Under the pieces are notes generated by a model. That model saw only the letters and a list, made by a program, of their open reading frames with translations. It was not told the DNA's origin and ran no database searches. Source: Methylomonas sp. (lineage in GTDB: Bacteria; Pseudomonadota; Gammaproteobacteria; Methylococcales; Methylomonadaceae). Taken from it: a stretch of DNA of 64,000 nt. Below, piece by piece: positions 44,749-54,799 of this stretch (position 1 is the stretch's first letter; each line of letters begins with the position of its first letter). The stretch spans positions 75,843-139,842 of the forward strand of contig NZ_JALOBS010000004.1 in assembly GCF_023228165.1 (NCBI RefSeq), written 5' to 3'. A program made the translations under genes and the position numbers.

Positions 44749-45342
44749 TTGCCGTTATCCGCGCTCTCGAATTTAGCGCCGCAGGATGGCGAGATATATT
44801 ACTGGCCGGGGTTTTATGGGCCGGAACAAGCCGATGATTATTATCAAAGGCTTTATCAGAGTCTGGCTTGGCGGCAGGAACAATTATTCATCTACGGGCG
44901 CTGGCTAAACGTACCCCGATTGATGGCCTGGTATGGCGATCCCTGTGCGCACTACCGTTACTCGGGAGTCGATCACCAACCATTGGCGTGGTCGGTGGAT
45001 TTACAAACCCTACGCGGCAATGTCGAAGCGGTTTGCAAGCATGGGTTTAATAGCGTGCTGGCTAATCTGTATCGCGATGGCCAAGATTCCATGGGCTGTC
45101 ATGCCGACGATGAGCAGGAATTGGGACAAAAGCCGCTGATCGCTTCGCTCAGTTTCGGTGACAGCCGCTTGCTGCGCTTTATACATCGCAAAACCGGGCA
45201 AAAGCTGGATATTGACTTAGGTCATGCAGATTTGTTGGTCATGGCCGGCGAGTTGCAACATCATTGGCGGCATGAACTGCCCAAAACCCGCAAATCCAAG
45301 CAGCCGCGGATCAATCTGACGTTTAGGCGGATATATGTTTAG
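44749..45342 (+). CDS. AlkB-like 2-oxoglutarate/Fe(II) dioxygenase
   Basis: A 197-residue protein, start TTG preceded by AGGTG. GCHADDEQELG carries the iron-binding HxD, a later His lies in QHHWRH, and RINLTFR supplies the two arginines that bind 2-oxoglutarate. SLSFGDSRLLRF is a conserved core strand. This is the AlkB fold that oxidatively removes alkyl groups from nucleic acid; the length fits the shorter AlkB2/3-like group. It follows the transporter gene by 10 bases and may be co-transcribed with it. Confidence 0.9.
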   Translation: MPLSALSNLAPQDGEIYYWPGFYGPEQADDYYQRLYQSLAWRQEQLFIYGRWLNVPRLMAWYGDPCAHYRYSGVDHQPLAWSVDLQTLRGNVEAVCKHGFNSVLANLYRDGQDSMGCHADDEQELGQKPLIASLSFGDSRLLRFIHRKTGQKLDIDLGHADLLVMAGELQHHWRHELPKTRKSKQPRINLTFRRIYV

Positions 45343-45657
45343 CCGATCTGGGTTGGCCTGCAATTTCCGACAACCAGATTAGGCGCGCTACTCTCTATGG
45401 TTGTAATTGACGAGTGACGATGTATAAAAGTCTGAACTTATCCGGTAATGAACGAGGCAGGTTGTACCTGAAGCAATTGATATTGATAATGGGGCGAGCT
45501 GGACTTAAAATCGGCATGCACCCCAGCGTAGAAGCTGATAAATTTTCTAATCCAAAGAGCTGTTTGAATGTAAAGGAACTCGGATATTTCAAAGCATTTG
45601 CCGGGGTTCGCGTTGCTCACCCCAGCTTTACGGCCCTGTCCGAATCAGCCCATAGGA
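45343..45657. other. gap between convergent genes
   Basis: 315 bases between the AlkB-like gene and the methyltransferase, which converge. Several short frames exist but none has a ribosome binding site or recognisable product. A weak hairpin GGGGT/ACCCC lies at about 45603-45624. Nothing else was recognised. Confidence 0.35.
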
Positions 45658-46731
45658 CTACACTTTTGCCTCAAGGACCAAGTTAGTCGCGGTCTCCGCT
45701 GCGCGCCTTACCTGAGAAAATCCTCCCGCATTAAGAACTTCGGTTAACTTTTTTTGCCCGGCCTGAGCGCCTAAACCTAGCCCGACTTCTTGTGATTTCG
45801 ATGCGGGGACACAGACCATGGTTGAGAACGAATAATATATCTGACCCAAAGGGTGCAGATTTTCTTCAAGACTATCGCCGGCGAAGGGCTCAACCAACAT
45901 CAAACTTCCGTCCTTCGCCAGGGTGCTGGCTATATGCTGAGCCGCGCCGACTGGGTCACCCATATCATGTAAGGCATCAAACACGGTAACCAGGTCGTAA
46001 TTCTTGCCCGGATATGCTTTTGCCTTTACGACCTCAAAAATCGTGTTGCTGGCAACGCCGGCCGCTCGGGCTCTTTCTCTGGCGTGTTCGACGGACGGCT
46101 CGTGAAAATCGAAGCCGTGAAACGTCGAGTTCGGGAATGCCTGGGCCATGATGATTGTCGAAGAACCGTGCCCGCAACCGATATCGGCGACTCTCGCGCC
46201 GGCTTCTAGTTTTTCCTTTACGCCAGTGAGTGACGGTATCCATGCATCGAGTAGATTCATCGCATACATAGGCCGAAAAAAACGTTCGGTACCGCAGAAC
46301 AAGCATGGGCTATGATCACTCCAGGGCAAGCCTTTTCCGGAACGGAACACCTCGGTCAGTTTAGGTTCGTCGATATATACGGACATGACGGCTTGGAAGA
46401 AACCTTGCATGCATGCCGGGTGCCCTTCCGCTGCAAAGATAACCGCTTGTTCGGGCGAGATCGAAAACTTACCCATAGCGCCATCGAAGTTCACATAGCC
46501 GGCGGCTGCATTGGCGGATAGCCACTCCCGAAGATAGCGTTCGTCCATGCCGGTGGTTTCGGCTAACTCTTGACTGGTGGCGGGGCTAATCTCCAACAGC
46601 GCGCTATACAGATCGAGTTTGTCGCCAATATAAGCCATTAACAAGCCTAGTGAGCCGGCGACGTCACCCATTACTTTCCCTTGCAATTGTTCTAATTGGC
46701 CGGGATTGACATCTTTAAATCGTATTGTCAT
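45658..46731 (-). CDS. winged-helix class I SAM-dependent methyltransferase
   Basis: 357 residues. The N-terminal part (~15-95) resembles the winged-helix dimerisation domain of small-molecule methyltransferases: LDLYSALLEISPATSQELAETTGMDERYLREWLSANAAAGYV. The catalytic domain has GARVADIGCGHGSSTIIMAQAFP (motif I, ~185-205), FHGFDFHEPSVEHARERA and LVTVFDALHDMGDP. Homologues methylate diverse substrates, and the substrate here is unknown. The gene stands alone, convergent with the AlkB-like gene and divergent from the HD-GYP receptor. Confidence 0.88.
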   Translation of the reverse strand: MTIRFKDVNPGQLEQLQGKVMGDVAGSLGLLMAYIGDKLDLYSALLEISPATSQELAETTGMDERYLREWLSANAAAGYVNFDGAMGKFSISPEQAVIFAAEGHPACMQGFFQAVMSVYIDEPKLTEVFRSGKGLPWSDHSPCLFCGTERFFRPMYAMNLLDAWIPSLTGVKEKLEAGARVADIGCGHGSSTIIMAQAFPNSTFHGFDFHEPSVEHARERARAAGVASNTIFEVVKAKAYPGKNYDLVTVFDALHDMGDPVGAAQHIASTLAKDGSLMLVEPFAGDSLEENLHPLGQIYYSFSTMVCVPASKSQEVGLGLGAQAGQKKLTEVLNAGGFSQVRRAAETATNLVLEAKV

Positions 46732-47122
46732 AAATCATTCCATCCATTTGTTGTCTTTACCCAATTTTTTGTTAAGCGTAATGAAACGAACTTCTGTTGT
46801 CCAGGTCTTGCCAAAGGCAGGCAATCATGGCCGCCATGATGATACGAATCGGCATTTCGCCGCAGATTACGCTAGCGCTACGGAAAGCATTGTACTTTGG
46901 GCACTGGGATAATTAAATGCGTATAAACGGTTGACTGTAAACCAATCGAGTATTTGCACCCTTCGGATTAAACCCAATCGGTACTTCTGTATTTACGCTA
47001 ATCTTCTCACGCCATGGGATTGTTTTAATGCCGAGACAATGAACGATGTTAAATGCAAGTTAAATGATCTATAGTTTCCAGCGAACCCATTATCCAAATA
47101 GCCTGTACCACAGGTTATACCG
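46732..47122. other. divergent intergenic region
   Basis: 391 bases between two divergently transcribed genes. It should contain both promoters. A small hairpin, ATCATGGC / GCCATGAT, lies at 46827-46843. No gene was recognised. Confidence 0.35.
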
Positions 47123-50100
47123 GTGCCGACTGTGCAAAAATTAAGATTTTCCATTCGCCTGACCGTGGTCAGCATATTCGTTTTGGCGACAATACTGACG
47201 GCTGCGGTGGCGACCGGATTGCAATACCATTTTAGCCGGCAGGCTGCGGTTGATAGTGCTTTAGCCCAATATCGCCTGACTGCAGCCGGCACAAGAGACT
47301 ATTTGGCGGCAATCGACAGTAAAGCCAGTCAAAATGCCGCCATCCTGTCACGGTTTCCGGAGTTGATTAAAGGCAAGCGGGTCAACCCGGCGGCTCGGGA
47401 GTTGTTTGCCGAAGTCATGCGTTCCAATCCGTATTTATATGCGATTTATGTCGGCTTTAACGACGGCAATTTCTATGAGCTGGTTAATTTAGATGCTAGT
47501 CCACTGGCGCGTGGCCAATTTACGGCGCTGCCGGACGACCGCTGGGTGGTTATCTCTGTCGAAACGGAGACAGACGGCCGCTTTCGCAGCGTGGCTTATT
47601 ACGACGATAAATTCAAACACCGGGCCAGCCGTCGCGAACGCAGTGATTACGATCCCCGCGAGCGGCCTTGGTATCGGCAGGCCGTGACGGGTTCGGTCGA
47701 AAAAACCACGCCTTATTTATTCCAGCATCTGCAAGCGCCGGGACAAACTTATTCGACCGTGATTCCCGCCACCCAAGCCGTGTTGGCGATCGATATTGCC
47801 TTGTCGTCATTGTCCAATTATCTAGCTGAACTGCCGTTGAGTACCGACGGTGAAATGTATATCTACCAACACGAAGGGGAAATAGTCGCTACCAATCGAG
47901 TGGCCGATAGCGATGCGCTGCCCGTCGCCGAAGTGATTCCGTTGAGCGAGTGGCAAAAGCAATATTTGGCGGATTTGGGCACTATCAGGGTGTCCAATGA
48001 ATTGGATTGGCCGCCGATCGATTATGCGGTATCCGGGGAACCGAAAGGTTATGCCATCGACCTGCTCCGGCTGTTGGCGGAAATGACCGGCATAAAAATC
48101 GAGTTTATCAATGGCTATACCTGGGCCGAATTGCTGAACATGTTCAAGAATGGAGAGCTGGATATCCTGCAACCGGTCGTGCCGACCGAGGCCAATCAGG
48201 CGTTGGGATTGTTGAGTCGGCCGATTTTGCATCTGCCCGACGCGCTGGTAACCCGCGACGATGCGGCAACCATTACCCAACTCGAGCAATTGAATGGCAA
48301 AGTGCTGGCCATACCGGCGGGTTGGTCGACTATCCAGGCATTGCGCTCGGCCTATCCGCGCATAACCTTGTTGGAGACCGGTTCCAGCCGCGAATCGCTG
48401 GCGGCGGTGATTTCCGGGCAGGCTTTTGCCACCCTGGATTCCGCGGCCATTTTGCATTACACCGCCGATCAATATTTCATGGAGCATTTACGTTTTCATG
48501 AACATTTCGATAAAAATGAATTGGTGTTGCCGGAAGATTTAAATTTGCTGATCGACAAACGCCACGGTGAGTTGGCGTCTATCCTCGACCAGGCGTTGGC
48601 CGCCGTTCCGCCTGCGCAAATACGTGCGCTGGAAGCGAAATGGTTCGGGCAACATGATGCCAACAGGACCGATAATAATTTGGCGGTCGTACCGTATCCG
48701 CAATTGCTGCCGCGGGCGGAAACGGAAAATAGCGGCGACCGTTTCTTTAACGCCGAAATTGGCGGTAAAGACCATTTTGTATATATCACCCGCTTAAACA
48801 GAAATGGCAGCCGGCCCGAATACTTTGCCGCAGTGCTTCCGGCCGCCAAGATGCTGGTCGAAAGCTTGCGAAAAGTGACAATTTCCCTGTTGGTTTCCGT
48901 TGCTTGCCTATTGCTGTTGTTGCCGGTGTCCTGGCTGTTCGCCTCCCCAATTGTTCGGCCGATCAAGAGTCTGGCCCGGGAAAACGATAAAATTAAACAC
49001 AGGCGTTACGACGAAGTGGCTGTCTCTGACAGTATCATTATCGAAATCGACGAATTATCGCATTCGATTATCGATATGGCCGCCGCTATTCAGCAATACG
49101 AGCGGGAACAGAAAGCCTTGATGGAGGCCATCATTCGCTTGATCGCCCAAGCGATTGACGAAAAATCGCCCTACACAGCGGGGCATTGCGCCCGGGTGCC
49201 CGTGCTGGCTTTAATGTTGGCGGAAGCGGCGGAACATACCGCAAGCGGCCCTTTCAAGGATTTTCGCTTCAACTCCGAAGACGAGCTGAGAGAATACCGG
49301 ATCGCCGCCTGGTTACACGATTGCGGCAAGATCACCACGCCGGAACACATCGTCGACAAAGCCACCAAGCTGGAGATTATTTATAACCGTATCCACGAAA
49401 TCCGTATGCGCTTCGAAGTATTGTGGCGCGACGCCGATATCGAATACTTGGCTGCGCCCAGCGCTGAAACCGCCCGGATCAGGGATATAAAACAAGCCCA
49501 GCTACAGGAAGATTTCGCCTTTATTGCCCAAACCAACATGGGCGGCGAATATCTGGCCGACCGCGATATTGAGCGGCTGCAAACCTTATCCCGGCAGACC
49601 TGGCTGCGCCATTTCGACGATCGGCTGGGTTTGTCGGCAAATGAATTGGAACGCTACCCGACCGAGCAATCCCCGTTACCCGCCCTCGAACCCTTGCTGG
49701 GAGATAAACCGGAGCATCTGTTGCCGCGGCTCGGGGGGCGGGAATTGGATCCGAAGTTGGGTATCCGCATGGAGATACCCGAGTTCATTTACAACCACGG
49801 GGAGCTTTACAATTTGTCGATATCGCGCGGCACCTTGACAGAGGAAGACCGCTTCAAAATCAACGCCCATATGATCAGCACCATCAAAATGCTGGAAAGT
49901 TTGCCGTTTCCGAAAGACTTGGCTAGGGTGCCGCGCTACGCCTCCACCCATCATGAAACCCTGATCGGCACCGGCTATCCCAGGCGTTTGGGCGACGACG
50001 ATTTATCGATTCCGGAACGGATTCTGGCCATCGCCGATATCTTCGAAGCCTTGACCGCCGCCGACCGCCCGTATAAAGAGCCCAAGCCGCTCAGCGAAGC

Positions 50101-50290
50101 GCTGCAGATCATGCAGAGCATGGTCGAAGAGCAGCATATCGATGCCGAGGTATTCGAGTTGTTTCTCACCAGCGGGGTATACCTGGATTACGGCAAGCGG
50201 TTTTTGCAGCCGGCGCAGCTCGATTGTCCCGATATTTCCCGGTTTTTACGGCGGCCGTCTGCAGAATCCCTTGAAAGCGCAAACAGCTAA
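47123..50290 (+). CDS. Cache/binding-protein/HD-GYP transmembrane receptor
   Basis: 1055 residues from a GTG. Order: transmembrane helix (~12-33); periplasmic double-Cache-like domain (~40-260; DPRERPWYRQA); SBP_bac_3-like binding domain (~285-510; VSNELDWPPIDYAVSGEPKGYAIDLLRLLAEMTG); a second helix (~578-600); HAMP-like segment; HD-GYP-type domain to the C-terminus. The metal motif HDCGK is at about 732 and HHETLIGTGYP at about 945-952. About 219 residues separate HD from GYP, against about 61 in the HD-GYP protein at 37962, so a large helical insertion is present. It probably couples sensing of a small amino-acid-like ligand to c-di-GMP hydrolysis. Confidence 0.9.
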   Translation: MPTVQKLRFSIRLTVVSIFVLATILTAAVATGLQYHFSRQAAVDSALAQYRLTAAGTRDYLAAIDSKASQNAAILSRFPELIKGKRVNPAARELFAEVMRSNPYLYAIYVGFNDGNFYELVNLDASPLARGQFTALPDDRWVVISVETETDGRFRSVAYYDDKFKHRASRRERSDYDPRERPWYRQAVTGSVEKTTPYLFQHLQAPGQTYSTVIPATQAVLAIDIALSSLSNYLAELPLSTDGEMYIYQHEGEIVATNRVADSDALPVAEVIPLSEWQKQYLADLGTIRVSNELDWPPIDYAVSGEPKGYAIDLLRLLAEMTGIKIEFINGYTWAELLNMFKNGELDILQPVVPTEANQALGLLSRPILHLPDALVTRDDAATITQLEQLNGKVLAIPAGWSTIQALRSAYPRITLLETGSSRESLAAVISGQAFATLDSAAILHYTADQYFMEHLRFHEHFDKNELVLPEDLNLLIDKRHGELASILDQALAAVPPAQIRALEAKWFGQHDANRTDNNLAVVPYPQLLPRAETENSGDRFFNAEIGGKDHFVYITRLNRNGSRPEYFAAVLPAAKMLVESLRKVTISLLVSVACLLLLLPVSWLFASPIVRPIKSLARENDKIKHRRYDEVAVSDSIIIEIDELSHSIIDMAAAIQQYEREQKALMEAIIRLIAQAIDEKSPYTAGHCARVPVLALMLAEAAEHTASGPFKDFRFNSEDELREYRIAAWLHDCGKITTPEHIVDKATKLEIIYNRIHEIRMRFEVLWRDADIEYLAAPSAETARIRDIKQAQLQEDFAFIAQTNMGGEYLADRDIERLQTLSRQTWLRHFDDRLGLSANELERYPTEQSPLPALEPLLGDKPEHLLPRLGGRELDPKLGIRMEIPEFIYNHGELYNLSISRGTLTEEDRFKINAHMISTIKMLESLPFPKDLARVPRYASTHHETLIGTGYPRRLGDDDLSIPERILAIADIFEALTAADRPYKEPKPLSEALQIMQSMVEEQHIDAEVFELFLTSGVYLDYGKRFLQPAQLDCPDISRFLRRPSAESLESANS

Positions 50291-50303
50291 AGGGCAGGCA
50301 GGA

Positions 50304-51164
50304 TTAATAACGTTCTTTGATAAATGTCAGTGCCTTGCCGGCCAAATCGTCCGAGTCGTGCCACAGGTTGCGCCATACGCATAAGGTGTTGGAGAGGTTG
50401 GGGTCGACGACTTTCGATGAAAAGGATTCGAACGTGATCGGGCCCCGGAAGTCGATTTTTTTCAGGGCGGCAAAAAAACCATCGAAATCGACATTGCCGG
50501 TGCCCAGATAACCGCGATGGCTTTCGCCGATATGCACGTAGCCGAGCCGGTCCTTGGCTGCCAGCACGGATTGTTCCATGCCGTCTTCTTCGATATTCAT
50601 ATGGTAAGTGTCCAAATGCAGATAGGCATTGGGCCGGTCGATCTCGTCCAGGAAAGCCAAGCCTTCCAGGCCGGTGTTGATGATATTGGTTTCGTAGCGG
50701 TTCACTACTTCCAGATTGATATTGATGGATCTATCCGCGGCATAGTCGGCCAGTCGCTGCATCGCCGCCACGGAATTAGCCCGATTCTGCTTGGATGCAG
50801 GGCCGGGGTATTTACCCAGCGCGCAATAAATCACCCCGCATAACTCTTTGCCGCCTATCGCATGCAGCACGTCGGTAGCCTTACGCAGCAGTTCATCGCC
50901 TTTGGCGATGATAGCCGGATCGGTGCTGGTGACGTCGGTAGCGGGAGACAGACCCAATGAAGCGTGGGCGCGCAGCTTGAATTCCTCTAATAGATCCTTA
51001 GTCAGCGCGGTATCCACCTTCCACGGGTCCAGCAAGGCGATTTCGATGTAATCGTAACCGGCTCGCGCCGCGCCACCGATGGCCTTACGCGCGCCTTGCG
51101 GCGTCCAATCCCCCGACCAAACAAGTGCATGACCGCCGTATTCCAATGGTTTGCCGTTTGCCAT
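50304..51164 (-). CDS. sugar phosphate isomerase/epimerase (D-tagatose 3-epimerase-like)
   Basis: A 286-residue TIM barrel of the DTE/xylose-isomerase-like family. The four metal ligands can be placed: Glu in NINLEVVNRYE, Asp in AYLHLDTYHMNIEE, His in LGYVHIGESHRGYLGTG and Glu in ITFESFSS. DTYHMNIEE and ESHRGYLGTG are the DTE signatures. It interconverts ketose sugars at C3, but its natural substrate here is unknown. The ATG is preceded by GGAG. It converges with the HD-GYP receptor, 13 bases apart. Confidence 0.88.
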   Translation of the reverse strand: MANGKPLEYGGHALVWSGDWTPQGARKAIGGAARAGYDYIEIALLDPWKVDTALTKDLLEEFKLRAHASLGLSPATDVTSTDPAIIAKGDELLRKATDVLHAIGGKELCGVIYCALGKYPGPASKQNRANSVAAMQRLADYAADRSININLEVVNRYETNIINTGLEGLAFLDEIDRPNAYLHLDTYHMNIEEDGMEQSVLAAKDRLGYVHIGESHRGYLGTGNVDFDGFFAALKKIDFRGPITFESFSSKVVDPNLSNTLCVWRNLWHDSDDLAGKALTFIKERY

Positions 51165-51406
51165 AACGCATTTCTCCGGTTGTTTTTATAGTTTTTCAGT
51201 GCTGTCGATTCTAAGCCATGCAAATTGGCGCTGGCAATGCCGATTCCGTGGCGGGGCGCGAGGGGTTTGGATTCGTCTGCTCGATGAAATTAAACTTTAT
51301 GACATTCCGAATACGCGTTTAGGCGGCTTTTTAGTGCATGTAATACGTTTGTCATGGACTGAAACAATAATGCTCGCGTCCTCATTAACCTTTTTTAGGA
51401 ATTTCC

Positions 51407-52912
51407 ATGACTCATCAACGTATTCTGCCTGTGTTAATTGTGTCGCTATTGGCATCGTCGGTCGCGATGGCGGAGATCGAATTGATTGCCATCGGCAAAA
51501 TCGATGGCAGTCTTTCCGATCGTAATCGACAAACCGCTGCGCCGCTGGAAAACGCTGTGCAAGGAAATCTGCTTGGCGGCATCGGCTCCGGTTTGGCGTA
51601 TGCCGGCGGCAACAGTTTTCTGGCTTTGCCGGATCGGGGCCCGAATGCGACGGCCTATAACCCATTAGTAGATGACACAGTCTCCTACATTAATCGCTTT
51701 CAAACTGTGAACTTGAATCTGGCGCATAACCGCCCGGGCGCGGACTTACCCTTCAAACTGATGCCGGTAATAAAGCGGACTACCCTGTTGTCGAGTTCAA
51801 TGCCGCTGGTATACGGTGACGGCATCGGTCTGAATTTGGGGGCCGGCGAGCCAGCGCTGAACGCCAAGAACCGCACCCATTATTTCACCGGCCGTTCAGA
51901 TAATTTCGATCCAGCCCAAGTATCTACCGATGCCAGCAGTGCGCGTCTTGATCCCGAGGCTATTCGCATGTCTTGCGACGGCAAAAGTGTCTTTATTTCC
52001 GATGAATATGGTCCCTACGTATACCAATTCGATCGTCAAAGCGGCAAGCGCATTAAAACCTTCAATTTGCCTGTCAACCTGGCAATCGAACATCTTTCCG
52101 CCCAAAAATCCGAAGAAATTGCCAACAACACGGTGGGGCGGGTTACCAACAAAGGCATGGAGGGCTTGGCCATTACCCCGGACTGCGGTAAGTTGGTCGG
52201 TATCATGCAAGCGAATCTGGAGCAGGATAAAAAGAAAAGCCTGCGTATTGTCACCATCGATATCGATACCGAACAGACGCACGAATATGCCTATAAACTT
52301 ACGGATGGCTCTGGCGTGAGTGAGATTGTGGCGATCAACGATCATCAGTTTTTGGTTGACGAACGCGACGGCAATGGCTTTGCGGATACACCGTTACTGA
52401 CCGACACGGCTTCGGCCGCACTGGTTAAGAAGCTGTATTTGATAGACCTTGACGGTGCCCAGGATATAAGCAGCGTGGAAGGGCCTAATGCCGATCTGAC
52501 CCGTTATGCCGTTACTAAAGACCCGGCCCCTTTTCTTGATATCGTCAGTGCGCTGAATGCAGCCGGTATAGACAGCCGTATGATTCCGTCCAAGTTGGAA
52601 GGCCTGGCTTTCGGACAGGATGTTACGATCAAAGGTGTTAAAAAACATACGCTAGTTATCGCCAACGATAATGACTTCCTGGCCGATGTCGCCGATCCCT
52701 TAACAGATGCGTGCGCGGAATTGAACAATTGCGAGCGCGGCACTGTTGCCAACCCAAATCAATTCTATGTATTTGCTTTTGATGACAACGATTTGCCGGG
52801 CTACCAAGCACAACAAATTCGCAAAATGGATCAAGAATTAGCGGAAGAGCATGAGGGCGATCACCACGAGCATCACCAAGGGTTGGTTAAAGCGTTAGGC
52901 GTAAAGCCATAG
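51407..52912 (+). CDS. secreted esterase-like phytase-family protein
   Basis: 501 residues with signal peptide ending SVAMA. GGIGSGLAYAGGNSFLALPDRGPNA and DPEAIRMSCDGKSVFISDEYGPYVYQFD are the conserved blocks of the phytase-like esterase domain, with NKGMEGLAITPD and KLEGLAFGQD further on. It forms a beta-propeller-type fold that probably hydrolyses phosphate esters outside the cytoplasm. The C-terminal tail EEHEGDHHEHHQG is His-rich and may bind metal. A terminator hairpin with a T-run follows at 52939. Confidence 0.85.
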   Translation: MTHQRILPVLIVSLLASSVAMAEIELIAIGKIDGSLSDRNRQTAAPLENAVQGNLLGGIGSGLAYAGGNSFLALPDRGPNATAYNPLVDDTVSYINRFQTVNLNLAHNRPGADLPFKLMPVIKRTTLLSSSMPLVYGDGIGLNLGAGEPALNAKNRTHYFTGRSDNFDPAQVSTDASSARLDPEAIRMSCDGKSVFISDEYGPYVYQFDRQSGKRIKTFNLPVNLAIEHLSAQKSEEIANNTVGRVTNKGMEGLAITPDCGKLVGIMQANLEQDKKKSLRIVTIDIDTEQTHEYAYKLTDGSGVSEIVAINDHQFLVDERDGNGFADTPLLTDTASAALVKKLYLIDLDGAQDISSVEGPNADLTRYAVTKDPAPFLDIVSALNAAGIDSRMIPSKLEGLAFGQDVTIKGVKKHTLVIANDNDFLADVADPLTDACAELNNCERGTVANPNQFYVFAFDDNDLPGYQAQQIRKMDQELAEEHEGDHHEHHQGLVKALGVKP

Positions 52913-52938
52913 ACGCACGCATCACAAGTTGCATTACC

Positions 52939-52976
52939 AAAAAGCCAGCATCTCGCACAGAGGGTTGGCTTTTTTT
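52939..52976 (+). terminator. Rho-independent terminator after the phytase-like gene
   Basis: AAAAGCCA pairs with TGGCTTTT around a loop of about 20 bases, ending in a run of T. It lies 26 bases after the stop codon. Confidence 0.7.
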
Positions 52977-53258
52977 ATCCAAAACAAAATGGCCGGGAAA
53001 ACCTTCAGCGTTTACAAAATCTAATTGGCTATCTTGAGTTAAAGATGTTTTCATAATTCAAAGCCAGTCTTTGCGAAAAGATGATTTTGGCGTAATGGCG
53101 TTGATGTTTACAGCCATCCTCGCGGGCATATTGGAAGACAAATCGGCAAAGAATCCTTTCCAAGGGAGCAACGATGCGAATACTGTGGGACCGTGGAAGT
53201 TGACAAACCAGATTGCAACGAACATGATCAAACCACTTTTACTGGTCTGTCATTATTC
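52977..53258. other. region upstream of the AMP phosphorylase gene
   Basis: 282 bases without a supported gene; with the terminator the gap is about 345 bases. Short frames overlap the next start but have no family resemblance. The promoter for the phosphorylase-PRPP synthetase pair should be here. Confidence 0.35.
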
Positions 53259-54797
53259 ATGAGTAACGACACGCTGCAAATTCGACGTATCGGTATTGAT
53301 ACCTACCATGAAAACGTGGCTTATTTGAATCGGGATTGCGAGATTTATCGAGCGGAAGGCTTTCAGGCGCTGTCGAAAATCAAGGTATGCGCGAACGGCA
53401 CCAAACTGTTGGCGGTGCTCAATGTCGTTGATGACAGTTCGATTGTTCAGGCTGGGGAGTTGGGGCTTTCCGAACAGGCGTTTAAGCAATTTAACATTGC
53501 GGAAAATTCGTTGGTTACCGTTGAGCATGCCGAAAATCCCGAGTCCATGGATGCCGTGCGCCGCAAAATCAACGGCGAGCGTTTGACTCAGGAAGATTTC
53601 TATAGCATTACCAAAGACATTGTCGATACCCGTTATTCGAAAATGGAAATGGCGGCGTTTTTAGTCGCTACCGGGCAAAATAATCTCGATCGGGACGAAT
53701 TACTTTATCTGACACGGGCGATGCTCGAGTCGGGCGAACGCATGAATTGGCACGAACCGTTGGTCGCGGACAAACATTGTATCGGCGGGATACCGGGTAA
53801 CAGGACCTCGATGCTGGTGGTGCCTATCGTTGCCGCCCATGGTATGTTGATTCCAAAAACCTCGAGCCGCGCGATTACCTCCCCGGCCGGAACCGCCGAT
53901 ACCATGGAAGTCTTGGCGGAAGTCAATCTGCCGCCGGAACAACTGCACAAGATCGTTGGGCAGTGCCGAGGTTGTTTGGCTTGGGGCGGTACTGCCAAAC
54001 TTGCGCCGGTCGATGATTTGCTGATTTCCGTCGAGCGGCCACTGGGTATTGATTCGCAAGGGCAAATGGTTGCCTCGATTCTTTCCAAGAAATTGGCGGC
54101 CGGGTCGACGCATTTGATCATCGATATTCCGGTTGGCCCAACCGCAAAGGTCAGGTATATGCGGCAAGCTCTGGCGTTGCGAAAGTTATTTGATTTCGTC
54201 GGAGACCGACTGAATATTCATCTGGAAGTCATGATTACGGATGGTCGGCAGCCGATAGGACGGGGTATCGGACCGGTTCTGGAGGCCCGCGACATCATGC
54301 AGGTGTTGGAAAATCATCCGGATGCGCCATTCGATCTGCGGCAAAAGTCGCTGCAATTGGCCGGGCGTATTATTGAGTTCGACCCCGATGTCAGGGGAGG
54401 GCAGGGTTATGCGATTGCGCGCGATATTCTCGATTCGGGGCGTGCGATCGCGAAAATGAACGATATGATAGAAGCGCAAGGTGCGAAAACCATCGATTTG
54501 ACGCCCGGTAGCTTATGCTATGAAGTATTGGCCGAGCAGGAAGGCGTCGTAACGCATATAGACAATTTCCAAATGGCCAAAATTGCCCGCATCGCCGGCG
54601 CGCCGATGGACAAGAAGGCGGGGGTGGATTTGTTGAAAAAACTCGGCGACAAAGTGCAAAAAGGCGAACCGATTTATCGTATTCATGCCGAATTTCCGGC
54701 GGATTTTAAGTTCGCGCATAAGCTTGCGGCGGTTAATAACGGTTACACAATCGGTAACGAAGAGCACGTTTTAAAACCCTTGGTACCTTTTTACTAA
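53259..54797 (+). CDS. AMP phosphorylase/thymidine phosphorylase-like enzyme
   Basis: 512 residues from ATG 53259 (an ATG at 53193 would add a non-conserved leader). The N-terminal beta domain is followed by the glycosyltransferase family 3 core. KHCIGGIPGNRTSMLVVPIVAAHGMLIPKTSSRAITSPAGTADTMEVL is the phosphorylase signature in its AMP-phosphorylase form rather than the KHSTGGVGDK form of true thymidine phosphorylases. In Thermococcus AMP phosphorylase turns AMP and phosphate into adenine and ribose 1,5-bisphosphate; the reaction in bacteria of this type is not established. It is followed two bases later by a PRPP synthetase gene. Confidence 0.88.
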   Translation: MSNDTLQIRRIGIDTYHENVAYLNRDCEIYRAEGFQALSKIKVCANGTKLLAVLNVVDDSSIVQAGELGLSEQAFKQFNIAENSLVTVEHAENPESMDAVRRKINGERLTQEDFYSITKDIVDTRYSKMEMAAFLVATGQNNLDRDELLYLTRAMLESGERMNWHEPLVADKHCIGGIPGNRTSMLVVPIVAAHGMLIPKTSSRAITSPAGTADTMEVLAEVNLPPEQLHKIVGQCRGCLAWGGTAKLAPVDDLLISVERPLGIDSQGQMVASILSKKLAAGSTHLIIDIPVGPTAKVRYMRQALALRKLFDFVGDRLNIHLEVMITDGRQPIGRGIGPVLEARDIMQVLENHPDAPFDLRQKSLQLAGRIIEFDPDVRGGQGYAIARDILDSGRAIAKMNDMIEAQGAKTIDLTPGSLCYEVLAEQEGVVTHIDNFQMAKIARIAGAPMDKKAGVDLLKKLGDKVQKGEPIYRIHAEFPADFKFAHKLAAVNNGYTIGNEEHVLKPLVPFY

Positions 54798-54799
54798 CC

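Noticed and set aside
45414..45686. 90-residue plus-strand frame between the AlkB-like and methyltransferase genes
   Set aside because: It runs into the 3' end of the methyltransferase gene on the other strand and has no family features.
53071..53262. 63-residue plus-strand frame before the AMP phosphorylase gene
   Set aside because: No ribosome binding site, no recognisable domain, and overlap with the next start in a different frame.
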